NCBI RefSeq assembly: GCF_021023135.1
Contig: NZ_PGFV01000001.1
Coordinates: 558,001-622,000, forward strand
Length of the DNA: 64,000 bases
Reading direction: 5' to 3'
DNA from: Brevibacterium sp. CCUG 69071
GTDB lineage: Bacteria; Actinomycetota; Actinomycetes; Actinomycetales; Brevibacteriaceae
Below, piece after piece: positions 51,630 through 60,905 of the stretch (positions are counted from its first letter, which is position 1; the number at the start of each line of letters is the position of its first letter). The position numbers were made by a program, and so were the translations under genes. The notes under the pieces are model-generated. The model was given only the letters and a program-made list of their open reading frames with translations, did no database searches and was not told the DNA's origin.

Positions 51630-53054
51630 TCAGCAACGGTCGGGCGGGTCACTCACCTCGTGGGCCTGGACCGCCTCGGCGGGTGGGGAATCGGCAGGGG
51701 AGGAGTCGCGGAGGAGCGCGTCCGGGTCGGTGCCGCGCCACCGGGCGATTCCCTTCATCACCTGGTAGATGATGATCGCCGAGGCGGTGCCCAGGGCGAT
51801 GCCTTCGAACTGCAGTCCGCCCGGTGCCCACGTGAAGTTCGCAATCGCGACGATGAGGGAGACGGCTGCGGTGTTGAGGTTGATCGGGTTGGAGAAGTCG
51901 ACGCGGTTTTCCACCCAGATGCGCACACCGAGCAGTCCGATCATGCCATAGAGCACCGTGGCGGCACCGCCAAGGACTCCCGGTGGGATGGTGGCGATGA
52001 TCTCACCGAACTTCGGCAGCAGGCTGAGGACGAGGGCGATGATCGCCGCGCACAGATAGGCGGCGGTGGAGAAGATGCGGGTGGCCGCCATGACCCCGAT
52101 GTTCTCCGCATAGGTGGTGGTACCCGAGCCGCCTCCGGAGCCGGCCACCACGGTGGAGATCCCGTCGGCGAAGAGAGCGCGGCCCGTGAGATGGTCGAGA
52201 TCGCGTCCGGTCATCGCGGCCACGGACTTCACATGGCCGATGTTCTCGGCGATGAGGACGAGGACGACGGGAACGAAGAGACCGAGATAGCCGAGGTCGA
52301 AGGCCGGGGCATGGAAGCTCGGAAGTCCCACCCAGGCGGCCCCGCCGATGGTGGAGAAGTCGACCTGTCCCTGCAGCCATGCCGCGCCATAGCCGATGAG
52401 CACACCGAGCAGGATCGACAGCCGCCCGAGCATCCCCTTGAACAGCACTGTGATCAGGAGGATGGCGACGATGGTGATGACCGCCGTCAGCGGGGCCTCT
52501 TTGACCCAGTCCCAGGCTGCGGGCGCGAGATTGAGGCCGATGAGGGCGACGATCGCCCCGGTCACGACCGGCGGCATCGTCACTTCGATCCAGCGGACTC
52601 CGGCGAAGTGGACGACGAGACCGACGAGGGCCAGGGTCACACCTACGGAGATGATCCCGCCCTGGGCCAGGGCCATGGCATGTGGTTCGAGCTCCTCGCC
52701 GGCAGTGGCCGAGAACCCGGTGACCGCACCGATCGGGGCCAGCAGCCCGAAGGAGGACCCCAGATACGAGGGCATCATGCCCTTGGTGATGAGGAGGAAC
52801 AGGAGCGTGCCGATCGCGGTGAAGAACAGCGTCGTCGAGGGCGGGAATCCGGTCAGCAGCGGCACCAGGAAGGTCGCACCGAACATGGCGATGACGTGCT
52901 GGGCGCCGATACCGATCGTTCTCGGCCAGCTCAGCCTCTCCTCGGGGAGGACGGCCTCGCCGGGTCGGATCGTCTTGCCGTCGCCATGCGTGGCCCAACC
53001 GCGTGATCGGATGGGTCCGATCGCTGCGGCCTTCGAACTGCGGCCTGTGTCCAC
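51630..53054 (-). CDS. uracil-xanthine permease (NCS2 family)
   Basis: A nucleobase:cation symporter of about 474 residues with some 12-14 membrane segments. Family signs are QHVIAMFGATFLVPLLTGFPPSTTLFF, NIGHVKSVAAMTGRD and GSGGGSGTTTYAENIGVMAATRI (the NCS2 substrate loop). UraA-like substrate choice is probable. I place the start at the GTG at 53052-53054 because GAGGGG lies five bases away; an ATG at 53097-53099 would add a 15-residue polar extension. A basic/acidic C-terminal tail follows the last helix. Confidence 0.9.
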   Translation of the reverse strand: MDTGRSSKAAAIGPIRSRGWATHGDGKTIRPGEAVLPEERLSWPRTIGIGAQHVIAMFGATFLVPLLTGFPPSTTLFFTAIGTLLFLLITKGMMPSYLGSSFGLLAPIGAVTGFSATAGEELEPHAMALAQGGIISVGVTLALVGLVVHFAGVRWIEVTMPPVVTGAIVALIGLNLAPAAWDWVKEAPLTAVITIVAILLITVLFKGMLGRLSILLGVLIGYGAAWLQGQVDFSTIGGAAWVGLPSFHAPAFDLGYLGLFVPVVLVLIAENIGHVKSVAAMTGRDLDHLTGRALFADGISTVVAGSGGGSGTTTYAENIGVMAATRIFSTAAYLCAAIIALVLSLLPKFGEIIATIPPGVLGGAATVLYGMIGLLGVRIWVENRVDFSNPINLNTAAVSLIVAIANFTWAPGGLQFEGIALGTASAIIIYQVMKGIARWRGTDPDALLRDSSPADSPPAEAVQAHEVSDPPDRC

Positions 53055-53183
53055 TGTGTCCCCTCGGTCGTGCGTCAGGTGAATCGTGCTCGCAACCATG
53101 CGATGGTGCTGCGCCACTGTGCAGTCTATGCGTGGTGGACTCCGATGCCTCGTCCATCGGTGGTCTGTCGTCTGCTAGTCTAT

Positions 53184-53196
53184 TGAACACTGTTCA
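53184..53196. promoter_or_regulatory. BioQ-like operator upstream of bioB
   Basis: TGAAC-ACT-GTTCA is a perfect 13-bp palindrome with the spacing of the actinobacterial BioQ site (TGAAC-N3-GTT-type). It lies 60 bp before the bioB ATG and overlaps promoter-like TAGTCT/TATTGA hexamers. Confidence 0.6.
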
Positions 53197-53255
53197 GGAA
53201 ATCGCGCAGACGATGACCCTGACGAACGTTGACCCCGACGAAGGAGCCGAGATCT

Positions 53256-54311
53256 ATGACCGAACGATTCGACGCGTTGGCACAATCAGTGCTCGACGGC
53301 ACACCGATCACAGCAGACCAGGCCCTGTCACTGCTGACCAGCAGCGATGAGGAGCTGCTCGCCCTCGTGGCGGCGGGCTCGACGATCCGCCGTCGACACT
53401 TCGGCATGACGGTCAAGCTCAACTAACTCGTCGATCTCAAATCCGGACTCTGCCCGGAGAACTGCAACTACTGTTCGCAGGCGCTCGGATCGACCGCGCC
53501 GATCCTGAAGTACTCGTGGCTGAGCAAGTCCGAAGCCCTCGACCAGGCCGGGCGGGGCATCGACGGCGGCGCTTCACGCGTCTGCCTCGTCGCCAGCGGC
53601 AGGGGTCCGAGCCGGCGCGACATCGACCGGGTCGGAGACATCGTCACGGGCCTCAAGGACGAACACCCCGAGGTCGAGGTCTGTGCCTGCTTGGGCATAC
53701 TCAAAGACGGCCAGGCCGAGACGCTGCGGAACGCCGGTGCCGACGCGTACAACCACAACGTCAACACGGCCGAATCCTTCCACGACACGATCGTGCAGAC
53801 GCACACCTATGCCGATCGGACCGCCACGATCGAAAAGGCCAAGTCCTCGGGACTCTCACCGTGCAGCGGACTCATCGTCGGCATGGGCGAGAGCGACGAA
53901 CAGGTGATCGAGGCACTCTTCGCGCTGCGGGAGTTGGACTCGGACTCGATCCCGATCAACTTCCTCATCCCCTTCGACGGGACGCCGATGGAGGGACAGT
54001 GGAACCTCACACCGGCTCAGTGCCTGAGGATCGTGGCCACGGCCAGGTTCGTCTGCCCCGATCGTGAAATCCGACTGGCCGGAGGGCGGGAGATCCACCT
54101 TCGCTCGCTCCAGCCCTTGGCGCTGCAGGTGGCCAACTCGATCTTCCTCGGCGACTACCTGACCTCCGAAGGCCAGGCCGCCGAGGAAGACCTCGCGTTG
54201 ATTCGGGACAACGGGTTCACCATCATCGGACAGGACGAGACCCCGGACCCGGCCCGGGTGCCTGCTCTGCGACGCCGAGGTGCGGGAACCGCGGCTGAAG
54301 CCAACGCCTGA
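53256..54311 (+). pseudogene. bioB: biotin synthase bioB interrupted by an in-frame TAA at codon 57
   Basis: The frame encodes a full BioB (radical-SAM enzyme converting dethiobiotin to biotin) of about 351 codons except that codon 57 is TAA (53424-53426). The text reads RRRHFGMTVKLN, stop, [18 protein letters not shown]; the family has Tyr after KLN, so TAC to TAA, one base, explains it. All later parts are intact in the same frame: the Cys66/70/73 cluster site, [39 protein letters not shown] and [18 protein letters not shown] lies nine bases before the ATG. No restart codon lies near the stop, so no active enzyme is expected without read-through; a sequencing error is possible. Confidence 0.9.
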
Positions 54312-54344
54312 ACACGAAGAGGGCGCCCACGAGGCGAGGCAGGC

Positions 54345-55886
54345 TCAGACCTCGCGCAGCTGGCGTTTGAGGATCTTGCCCGCGGAGTTCTTCGGCAGCT
54401 CCGACACGAAGGCGATCCGCTTGGGGACTTTGAACCCGGCGAGACGATCCTTGACATGGGCGATCACCTCCGCCTCGGTGATCTCAGCCTGATCCGCCTT
54501 GAGGACGACGAAGCCGGTGATCGCCTCGATCCACTTCTCGTCGGCCACCCCGACCACGGCCACCTCGGCGACCTGGGGGAGTTCGAAGATCGCGTCCTCG
54601 ACCTCCCGGCTGGCCACAAGCACCCCGCCGGTGTTGATGACGTCCTTGACGCGGTCGACGACTTCGACGAAGCCGTGCTCGTCCATCTTCACGAGATCAC
54701 CGGAGTGGAACCAGCCGTTCTCGAAGGCCTCGGCCGTGGCCTCGGGCCTGTTCCAATACCCTTCGCACAGCTGCGGGGACCGGTAGAGCAATTCGCCCTG
54801 TTCACCCGGGGGCAGGTCCGCACCCGTTTCGTCGATCACGCGCGTTTCGACGAACATCACCGCACGCCCGGCCGATCCCGGATGAGCGTCGTGGTCCTCG
54901 GGCCGCAGCACCGTGCACAGCGGCCCCATCTCAGATTGCCCGAAGCAGTTGTAGAAACCGAGCCGCGGCAGACGTCCACGCAGCTTCTCAAGGATCGGGC
55001 CGGGCATGATCGAGGCACCGTAGTAGGCCTTGCGGAGGCTGTCGAGATTGCGCGTGGCCAGCTCCGGGCTGTTGGCCAGCGCGACCCACACGGTGGGTGC
55101 GGCGAAGAAGGAATTGATCTCCCGCTCCTCGAACAGGGCCAGCAGCTGCTCTGGCACCGGTGACGGGACGATGATGTTGTGCGCGCCCATCGCCAGCAGC
55201 GGCAGCAGGAACACGTGCATCTGCGCCGAATGGTAGAGCGGCAGCGCATGGACGACCCGGTCGGTCGGTGCGAAGTCGAGGCTGAGCAGGGAGGAAATGT
55301 ACTCGTGGATCAGCGCCCGATGGGTCATCACCGCCCCCTTCGGCGCCGAGGTGGTGCCCGAGGTGTAGAGAAGCTGGGCCACGTCCGAATCGGCGACCGG
55401 GAACTCGTCCGCCGCGACCGGTGGGATCTCATCGGCGGTCGCAGGGTCGAGCAGGACCGTCAGGTCGAGGACTTCGGCCTGCGCCCCGGTCGCAGTGTCG
55501 GTGACGGCCGCGAGCAGGTCCGCATCGGCGAAGACGAACCGTGCCCCGGAGTTGTCGAGGATGTAGTCGAGCTCAGCGTTCTTGAGTTGGAAGTTCACGG
55601 GCACGTGGATGAGTCCGGCACGAGCGCAGCCGAGATAGAGGAGGGCATAGAGATCCGAGTTCTTGCCGTAGGCTGCGACTCGATCGCCCGGCTGCGCCCC
55701 GAGTCGCAGAAGCTCCCGAGCCACGGCGGTGACCCCGGCGTCGAGTTCGGTATAGGTCCAGACACGGTCACCGAATTCGATCGCGACATCGTCATCGAAG
55801 CGTCCGGCGCTGCGGCGGATGAGATCGGCGACGGTCGAGGAGAAATGCAGATCCGCGGGCTGTGCATTCGCTGCTGAAGTAGACAT
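54345..55886 (-). CDS. AMP-binding acyl-CoA synthetase (FadD13-like)
   Basis: A 513-residue adenylate-forming ligase with P-loop YTSGTTSAPKGAV, FGQSEMGPL in place of the usual YGxTE, WFHSGDLVKMDEHGFVEVVDRVKDVINTGG in segments, and the terminal catalytic Lys in SAGKILKR. Short-chain or unusual acids are common substrates of this subgroup; specificity is not deducible. It is convergent with bioB (34 bp apart) and divergent from the NIF3 gene. Confidence 0.9.
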   Translation of the reverse strand: MSTSAANAQPADLHFSSTVADLIRRSAGRFDDDVAIEFGDRVWTYTELDAGVTAVARELLRLGAQPGDRVAAYGKNSDLYALLYLGCARAGLIHVPVNFQLKNAELDYILDNSGARFVFADADLLAAVTDTATGAQAEVLDLTVLLDPATADEIPPVAADEFPVADSDVAQLLYTSGTTSAPKGAVMTHRALIHEYISSLLSLDFAPTDRVVHALPLYHSAQMHVFLLPLLAMGAHNIIVPSPVPEQLLALFEEREINSFFAAPTVWVALANSPELATRNLDSLRKAYYGASIMPGPILEKLRGRLPRLGFYNCFGQSEMGPLCTVLRPEDHDAHPGSAGRAVMFVETRVIDETGADLPPGEQGELLYRSPQLCEGYWNRPEATAEAFENGWFHSGDLVKMDEHGFVEVVDRVKDVINTGGVLVASREVEDAIFELPQVAEVAVVGVADEKWIEAITGFVVLKADQAEITEAEVIAHVKDRLAGFKVPKRIAFVSELPKNSAGKILKRQLREV

Positions 55887-55990
55887 GAGCCAAATCTAAT
55901 GGTGATCGAGCGATTAGTGAACTGGGTCTCTTCGGCCGCGGTCAAGGGTGCAGGAAATTGTCAGCCGTGGACATGTAATAGTGTGGAGCC

Positions 55991-56845
55991 ATGGACTATC
56001 CATTGGTCAGAGAATGCGTCGAGGTCTTCGATTCGCTGTGGCCGCGAAGCCTCGCCGAGAGTTGGGACTCCGTGGGTCTGGCTGTCGGCGATCCCGATGC
56101 CGAGGTTCGGTCGATCCTGCTCGCCCTGGACCCGATGGATTCGGTCATCGCCGAGGCGGTGGTGCTCGGGGCCGATCTGCTGTTCACGCATCATCCGCTG
56201 CTGCTCAAACCCGTCAATTCGGTCAGCGTCGGCACTCTCAAGGGCGGAGCCGTGCACACACTGATCAGCAACGACATTGCCGCCTTCAACGCGCACACGA
56301 ATGCCGACTCGGCCCGCGGGGGAGTCTCCGACGCGCTGATCTCCCTGCTCGGGATCGAGAATGCGAAGCCCCTGGTGCCCCATGATCGCCACGGTGACGC
56401 GGACGACGCGGCGCTGCCGACCGGCATCGGTCGGGTCGGCGACCTCGCCGTCCCGACCGCCGTCCGGGACATCGCCCGCACCCTGGCCGATCGTCTCCCA
56501 CGCACCACCACCGGGGTCCGCATCGCCGGAGACCCGGCGGCGACCGTTCAGCGAGTCGCCGTCTGCGGGGGAGCCGGTGACTCCCTCTTCGTCGAGGTCC
56601 GCGCCAGCGGAGCCGAGGTCTACATCACCGCCGACCTGCGGCACCACCCCGCCACCGAGGCCCGGGACACCGCCAACCGACACGATGGTCGACCGCAGCT
56701 CATCGACGTCTCGCACTGGGCGTCGGAGACCGTGTGGCTCGAAGCCGCGGCGCAGGCGCTCGAAGCCGAGTTCGCCGCTCGCGGCCTCACGGTGTCTCTG
56801 CAGCACTCGGCCGTCAACACCGACCCCTGGGTCGAACGCTACTGA
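55991..56845 (+). CDS. NIF3-like dinuclear metal-centre hexameric protein
   Basis: A 284-residue member of the NIF3/YbgI family. Metal-site segments are DLLFTHHPLLLKPV and FNAHTNADSARGGVSDAL in the first half and LIDVSHWASETVW near the end, with the usual inserted middle domain. The reaction is not firmly known for the family. In actinobacteria it sits, as here, just upstream of a coiled-coil zinc-ribbon protein; the gap to that gene is 13 bp, so they are one operon. Confidence 0.93.
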   Translation: MDYPLVRECVEVFDSLWPRSLAESWDSVGLAVGDPDAEVRSILLALDPMDSVIAEAVVLGADLLFTHHPLLLKPVNSVSVGTLKGGAVHTLISNDIAAFNAHTNADSARGGVSDALISLLGIENAKPLVPHDRHGDADDAALPTGIGRVGDLAVPTAVRDIARTLADRLPRTTTGVRIAGDPAATVQRVAVCGGAGDSLFVEVRASGAEVYITADLRHHPATEARDTANRHDGRPQLIDVSHWASETVWLEAAAQALEAEFAARGLTVSLQHSAVNTDPWVERY

Positions 56846-56858
56846 TGAGGATCCCACC

Positions 56859-57587
56859 ATGCTGATCACCCCGGACCAACGCACCGCCCTCGAATCGCTC
56901 ATCGCCGTCGCCGCCCGCGGTCGGGCTCTGCGCCACGAACACGACAACCCCAAACAGGCCGAGCAGCTGCAGGAACTCGTGAACTCCCACAAGGAGCTGG
57001 GAACGCGGAAGGCCGAAGCCGCCGAGGTGGTCGAAGGGCATCGCGGGGCGGTGGCGGAGACGAACGCCCTGATCGAGAAGCAGAAGACCCAGATCGCGAA
57101 GAAGACCGAGGAGCTCAATGACGGCACCGGCCTGACCAGCCGTGACCTCGTGAATCTGCAGAACGAGATCGCCGCTCACGAGGAGCGGGTCGGCGAGCTC
57201 GAGGAGATCGAGCTCGGCTCGATGGAGGAGCTCGAGGCCGCCGAGGCGGGACTGGCCGATGTCGACCGCAGGCTCGACGAGGTCACCGCCGAGGGTCGCA
57301 GCGTGCAGACGGCGGTCAAGGAGCGCAAGGCCGAACTGAGCGGCGAGCTCGAGGACAACAGCGCCGAAGCCGAGAAGCTCCGAGAGCAGCTGCCGACCGC
57401 GGTGGCCTCCCAATTCGACACGAACATCGCCCAGGGCGGGCCCGGAGCCGCGATCCTGACCGGCCCGAACTGTCAGGCCTGCGGCCAGGAGATCGGCGCT
57501 GCGACATGGAAGACGATGCTCGCCGGTGACGCGAACGAGACCTACGAATGCGAGGAGTGCGAGGCGGTTCTGCTGCGGCGCAGCTGA
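56859..57587 (+). CDS. coiled-coil zinc-ribbon protein (CT398-like)
   Basis: A 242-residue protein with a long alpha-helical hairpin (about 25-180, heptad-rich with many Glu/Lys/Leu) and a C-terminal C4 zinc ribbon formed by CQACGQEIG and CEECEAVLLR. Members of this family (CT398/COG1579) are thought to act as nucleic-acid- or protein-binding adaptors; the function here is unknown. Cotranscribed with the NIF3 gene; the open frame extending upstream inside that gene is not used because the family starts at MLITPDQRTALESL. Confidence 0.9.
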   Translation: MLITPDQRTALESLIAVAARGRALRHEHDNPKQAEQLQELVNSHKELGTRKAEAAEVVEGHRGAVAETNALIEKQKTQIAKKTEELNDGTGLTSRDLVNLQNEIAAHEERVGELEEIELGSMEELEAAEAGLADVDRRLDEVTAEGRSVQTAVKERKAELSGELEDNSAEAEKLREQLPTAVASQFDTNIAQGGPGAAILTGPNCQACGQEIGAATWKTMLAGDANETYECEECEAVLLRRS

Positions 57588-57630
57588 ATCGGCCACGCAC
57601 CGAGCCCGAGTTGCGTGCTCGGCTCAGACT

Positions 57631-57646
57631 GCGTGCCCGGGCACGC
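57631..57646. repeat. 16-bp perfect palindrome at the yaaA 3' end
   Basis: GCGTGCCCGGGCACGC reads identically on both strands and directly follows the yaaA stop codon; it may form part of a bidirectional termination signal between convergent genes. Confidence 0.5.
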
Positions 57647-58423
57647 TCAGTCGCGGAGGACGATCGTCAGCGCACCCGGCTTGGTCTTCGTGTGCTCGGT
57701 GAACTCCACCTCATAGGTCTCTGCGGCACGTGCCACGAGGTCCTCGGTCGAAGATGGCAGCGGGCGGTCGTCGCAGAGGAGTCGGCCGACGAACTCTCCG
57801 CGGTAGAACTTCGCCCAGTGTGAGACGACGCTGCGTTTCGTCCCGGTGTCCTTGACCGCGCCGACGGTGACGACCTGATTGTTGGGCCCCGGCCACGCCG
57901 CACGGTAGTCGCTCGAACGACAGTCGAGCACCACCTCGGCGGGATCGACGGCGAAGGACTTCGCCAGCAGGGGACGCCACCACGTGCTCAGCTTCCCGAG
58001 CCCGGCCAGGTCGGTCTTCATCGCCAGGCGATAGGCCGGGATCGGATCGAGCCCGGAGACCTGTCCGAAGAGGGCGGAGAAGACGTGGACGTCGCGGAGT
58101 CTCTGACTCAGTGTGTCGTTCCGGCTCGCCTCGGCGACGAGTTCGGGGGCACCCATCGCCTCATAGAGGACCCCGGAGTAGGTGAGCAGGGCGGGTGCGC
58201 ACGGCAGGGTGTCGAGCACGATGTTGCGTTCGACGTCGGCGGCCAGCGATGCGCCGACCCCGAGGCGTTCGAGTGCGTCCTTGCGCTTCGAGACCTTCTG
58301 CAGGGTCGTCAGCACCTTCTTCCGCTGGGGTCCCAGATCCGGTGCCGAGAGTTTCTCGAGATCGAGGGGCGAGCCCGTATCGGCAGGGGTCTTGCCCTCT
58401 GAGGGCGGCAGCAGAATCTTCAC
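57647..58423 (-). CDS. yaaA: YaaA family peroxide stress protein
   Basis: A 258-residue protein with the YaaA hallmarks: N-terminal KILLPPSEGKT, TYSGVLYEAMGA, FSALFGQVSGLDPIPAYRL, and C-terminal VSHWAKFYRGEFVGRLL. In E. coli YaaA limits free iron and oxidative damage during peroxide stress and binds DNA. I chose the GTG at 58421-58423 because the family begins MKILLPPSEGK; an ATG eleven codons upstream gives a non-conserved extension. Convergent with the zinc-ribbon gene, divergent from rnpB. Confidence 0.92.
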   Translation of the reverse strand: MKILLPPSEGKTPADTGSPLDLEKLSAPDLGPQRKKVLTTLQKVSKRKDALERLGVGASLAADVERNIVLDTLPCAPALLTYSGVLYEAMGAPELVAEASRNDTLSQRLRDVHVFSALFGQVSGLDPIPAYRLAMKTDLAGLGKLSTWWRPLLAKSFAVDPAEVVLDCRSSDYRAAWPGPNNQVVTVGAVKDTGTKRSVVSHWAKFYRGEFVGRLLCDDRPLPSSTEDLVARAAETYEVEFTEHTKTKPGALTIVLRD

Positions 58424-58536
58424 CCCACCATCGTATTGGGGTCCGAGCCCGAGCATCGAGGCGGGGTCGGGATGACCTCCGTCACGTCACCTGTCCCCGG
58501 CCCGATTCGAGTGCCGGCCACGGTGTCCGGTCGGGG

Positions 58537-58542
58537 TACACT
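58537..58542 (+). promoter_or_regulatory. -10 element of rnpB
   Basis: TACACT lies nine bases before the mapped 5' stem of RNase P RNA; a -35 is not obvious. Confidence 0.5.
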
Positions 58543-58551
58543 GGGGAATTC

Positions 58552-58921
58552 GAGGACAGGTCACCAGACGGTCGCGGCCCTCCAGGGGGCTGAGGAACGT
58601 CCGGGCTCCACAGAGCAGGGATGGTGGGTAACACCCACCCGGGGCAACCCGCGGGCAAGTGCAACAGAGAGCAGACCGCCCAGTTCCGACTGGGTAAGGG
58701 TGAAACGGTGGTGTAAGAGACCACCAGAGTGCCGGGCAACCGGCGCTGCTGGGTAAACCCCATCCGGAGCAAGATCAGACAGACGACGTTCGAGGCTGCT
58801 CGCCGAGTCGTCGGGTGGATTGCTTGAGGCCGGTGGTGACATCGGTCCCAGATAGATGACCGTCAGTCGAGAAGGGCAACCGACTCGATGACAGAACCCG
58901 GCGTATCGGTGGCCTGTCCTC
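58552..58921 (+). ncRNA. rnpB: RNase P RNA (bacterial class A)
   Basis: About 370 nt. The ends pair as the P1 helix (GAGGACAGG at 58552-58560 with CCTGTCCTC at 58913-58921). The universally conserved segments are present: GAGGAACGTCCGGGCTCC near the 5' side (CR-I) and ACAGAACCCGGCGTAT near the 3' end (CR-V), with CAGAGTGCCGGGCAACC and the AGATAGATGACC stretch in between. This is the catalytic RNA that trims the 5' ends of tRNA precursors. Confidence 0.97.
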
Positions 58922-58973
58922 CTCCACCGCGATACGGCCTCAGCTGACGGTCGGCCTCAGACGACATTGAGCC

Positions 58974-59813
58974 TCAGCCGTTCGAGGAGCTCTTCTTCAC
59001 CTTCGCCTTGCCGCCGTTGACGGCGAGGATCGCAGCACCGACGATGCCTGCGTTGTTGAAGAGTTTTGCCGGTTTGAGTTCGGCCCGCGTGTCGATCATG
59101 TGCAGAAAGTCCGTGTGGGACTTCGAGATCCCGCCGCCGACGATGATGAGGTCGGGAGAGACGAGCAGCTCGATCTGCGTGTAGTACTGCTGGAGGCGCT
59201 TCGCCCACTCGTCATAGTCGAGGTTCTCCCGCACCTTGACCGACTCGGCCGCCTGCGTCTCTGCGTCACGCCCGTTCATCTCGATGTGTCCGAGCTCGGT
59301 GTAGGGGACCAGACGCCCCTGAGTGAACAGCGCAGTCCCGATTCCGGTGCCCAGGGTCGTCAGCAGCACGGTCTTCTTCCGATGCTTGCGACCGGCGCCG
59401 AAGACCATCTCGCCCAGACCCGCGGCATCCGCGTCGTTCATGAAGTGGAAGGTTCTGCCCGTGTGCTCGGTGAGGATCTCGACGATGTTCGAGCCGATCC
59501 AGCTCTGGTCGAGGTTCGCGGCGAAGTGGACACGCTCGTCGCGGACCACACCGGGGAATCCGCACCCGATCGGCAGCGCGTCGAGGCTCGCCCGGTCGTC
59601 GACGACCTCGAGCTCGAGGGCCTTGCTGGTGAGCATCTCGATGACTTCGCTGATCGCCTCGGCGACGGCGATCGGGGTGCTCGGTTTGGGGGTGAGCACC
59701 CGGACGCGTTTGAACGCGAGCTGGCCTGTGGCGGTATCGACGAGGGCGGCTTTGATCCCGGTGCCTCCGATGTCGATGCCGATGGCGAATCGATCCTGGG
59801 ATTCGTCTGTCAT
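58974..59813 (-). CDS. ppgK: polyphosphate glucokinase
   Basis: Phosphorylates glucose using polyphosphate (or ATP), 279 residues, ROK-type fold: [17 protein letters not shown] (phosphate 1), [27 protein letters not shown] (phosphate 2) and [15 protein letters not shown] (adenosine region). PpgK is characteristic of actinobacteria. The ATG at 59811-59813 overlaps the map stop (ATGA), an uncommon coupling of sugar activation with N-terminal methionine removal. The Lys/Ser tail (KVKKSSSNG) is short and polar. Confidence 0.93.
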   Translation of the reverse strand: MTDESQDRFAIGIDIGGTGIKAALVDTATGQLAFKRVRVLTPKPSTPIAVAEAISEVIEMLTSKALELEVVDDRASLDALPIGCGFPGVVRDERVHFAANLDQSWIGSNIVEILTEHTGRTFHFMNDADAAGLGEMVFGAGRKHRKKTVLLTTLGTGIGTALFTQGRLVPYTELGHIEMNGRDAETQAAESVKVRENLDYDEWAKRLQQYYTQIELLVSPDLIIVGGGISKSHTDFLHMIDTRAELKPAKLFNNAGIVGAAILAVNGGKAKVKKSSSNG

Positions 59814-60724
59814 GCTCGGTCCTGTTCGCTGATCGGTCCGGCGGCGATGGCGGTGTCCGCATCCGGCTGGGTGAGGATCTCGGCTCCGGTGTCGGTGACG
59901 ACGAGAGTGTGCTCGAACTGGGCGGAGCGCTTCCGGTCCTTCGTCACCACTGTCCAGGAATCGTCCCAGACGTCCCAATCCACGGTCCCGAGGTTGAGCA
60001 TCGGCTCGATCGTGAAGATCATTCCCGGCTCCATCACCTCGGCGTGGGCGGGTGCGGCGTCATAGTGGGGCACGATGAGGCCCGAGTGGAACTCCCGACC
60101 GACCCCGTGTCCGCTGTAGTCGCGGACGACCCCGTAGTCGAAGCGCTTCGCAAACTTCTCGATCACCCGGCCGATGACGTTGATCTCGCGTCCCGGCTTC
60201 ACGGCCTTGATTCCGCGCATCATGGCCTGATAGGTCCGTTCGACGAGCAGCCGCGACTCCTCGTCGACCTCACCGGCATAGAACGTGTAGTTCGTGTCCC
60301 CGTGCATGCCGTCGATGTAGGCGGTGATATCGACGTTGACGATGTCACCGTCCTCGACCACGGTGGAATCGGGGATGCCGTGGCAGATGACCTCATTGAG
60401 CGAGGTGCACACCGACTTCGGGAAACCGCGGTATCCCAGAGTGGAGGGATAGGCGCCGTGATCGCACATATATTCGTGGGCGACGCGATCGATCTCGTCC
60501 GTGGTCACTCCCGGGGCGATGATCTCGCCGACGACGGCGAGGGCGTTCGCCGCGATCCGACCTGCGGTGCGGACCTGTTCGATCTCCTCGGCGCTGTAGA
60601 AGTTGTTACCGTGGCCTTCATCGGCATCGGCGCGTCCGACGTATTCGGGACGGATGATGTTCTTGGGAACACCGCGTTCGGGGGAGATGGTTCCTGGCGT
60701 GAGGAGTCTGGGCGATGCAGTCAT
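59810..60724 (-). CDS. map: type I methionine aminopeptidase
   Basis: Removes N-terminal Met from new proteins. In 304 residues the five metal ligands are visible: Asp in VNVDITAY, Asp in GMHGDTNYT, His in [10 protein letters not shown], Glu in FTIEPM and Glu in AQFEHTL. The 45-residue N-terminal extension ([22 protein letters not shown]) is typical of the actinobacterial MapA/B form with a linker. Its stop overlaps the ppgK start. Confidence 0.95.
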   Translation of the reverse strand: MTASPRLLTPGTISPERGVPKNIIRPEYVGRADADEGHGNNFYSAEEIEQVRTAGRIAANALAVVGEIIAPGVTTDEIDRVAHEYMCDHGAYPSTLGYRGFPKSVCTSLNEVICHGIPDSTVVEDGDIVNVDITAYIDGMHGDTNYTFYAGEVDEESRLLVERTYQAMMRGIKAVKPGREINVIGRVIEKFAKRFDYGVVRDYSGHGVGREFHSGLIVPHYDAAPAHAEVMEPGMIFTIEPMLNLGTVDWDVWDDSWTVVTKDRKRSAQFEHTLVVTDTGAEILTQPDADTAIAAGPISEQDRA

Positions 60725-60905
60725 GATGATTCCGATTCTAGAGCGGTTTCGGGCCGATATTCCACAATCGCGATGCCTGTCGGTGCGCAGTCAGCCGGGC
60801 CTGCGCGTTTAGAATCGTGATTGCGGCACCCCGTGAGTCGACCGGGGCCGCGGCTGCGACCGCCACGGTCAGCGCAGTTGGTGATGAGGATGCACGGGAG
60901 GTGCG

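Noticed and set aside
53427..54311. Downstream part of bioB as an independent gene
   Set aside because: No start codon or ribosome binding site lies near the TAA; the sequence begins in the middle of a conserved BioB block.
58436..58842. Open frames across the RNase P RNA region
   Set aside because: The P1 helix and the CR-I and CR-V motifs identify rnpB; the frames are incidental.
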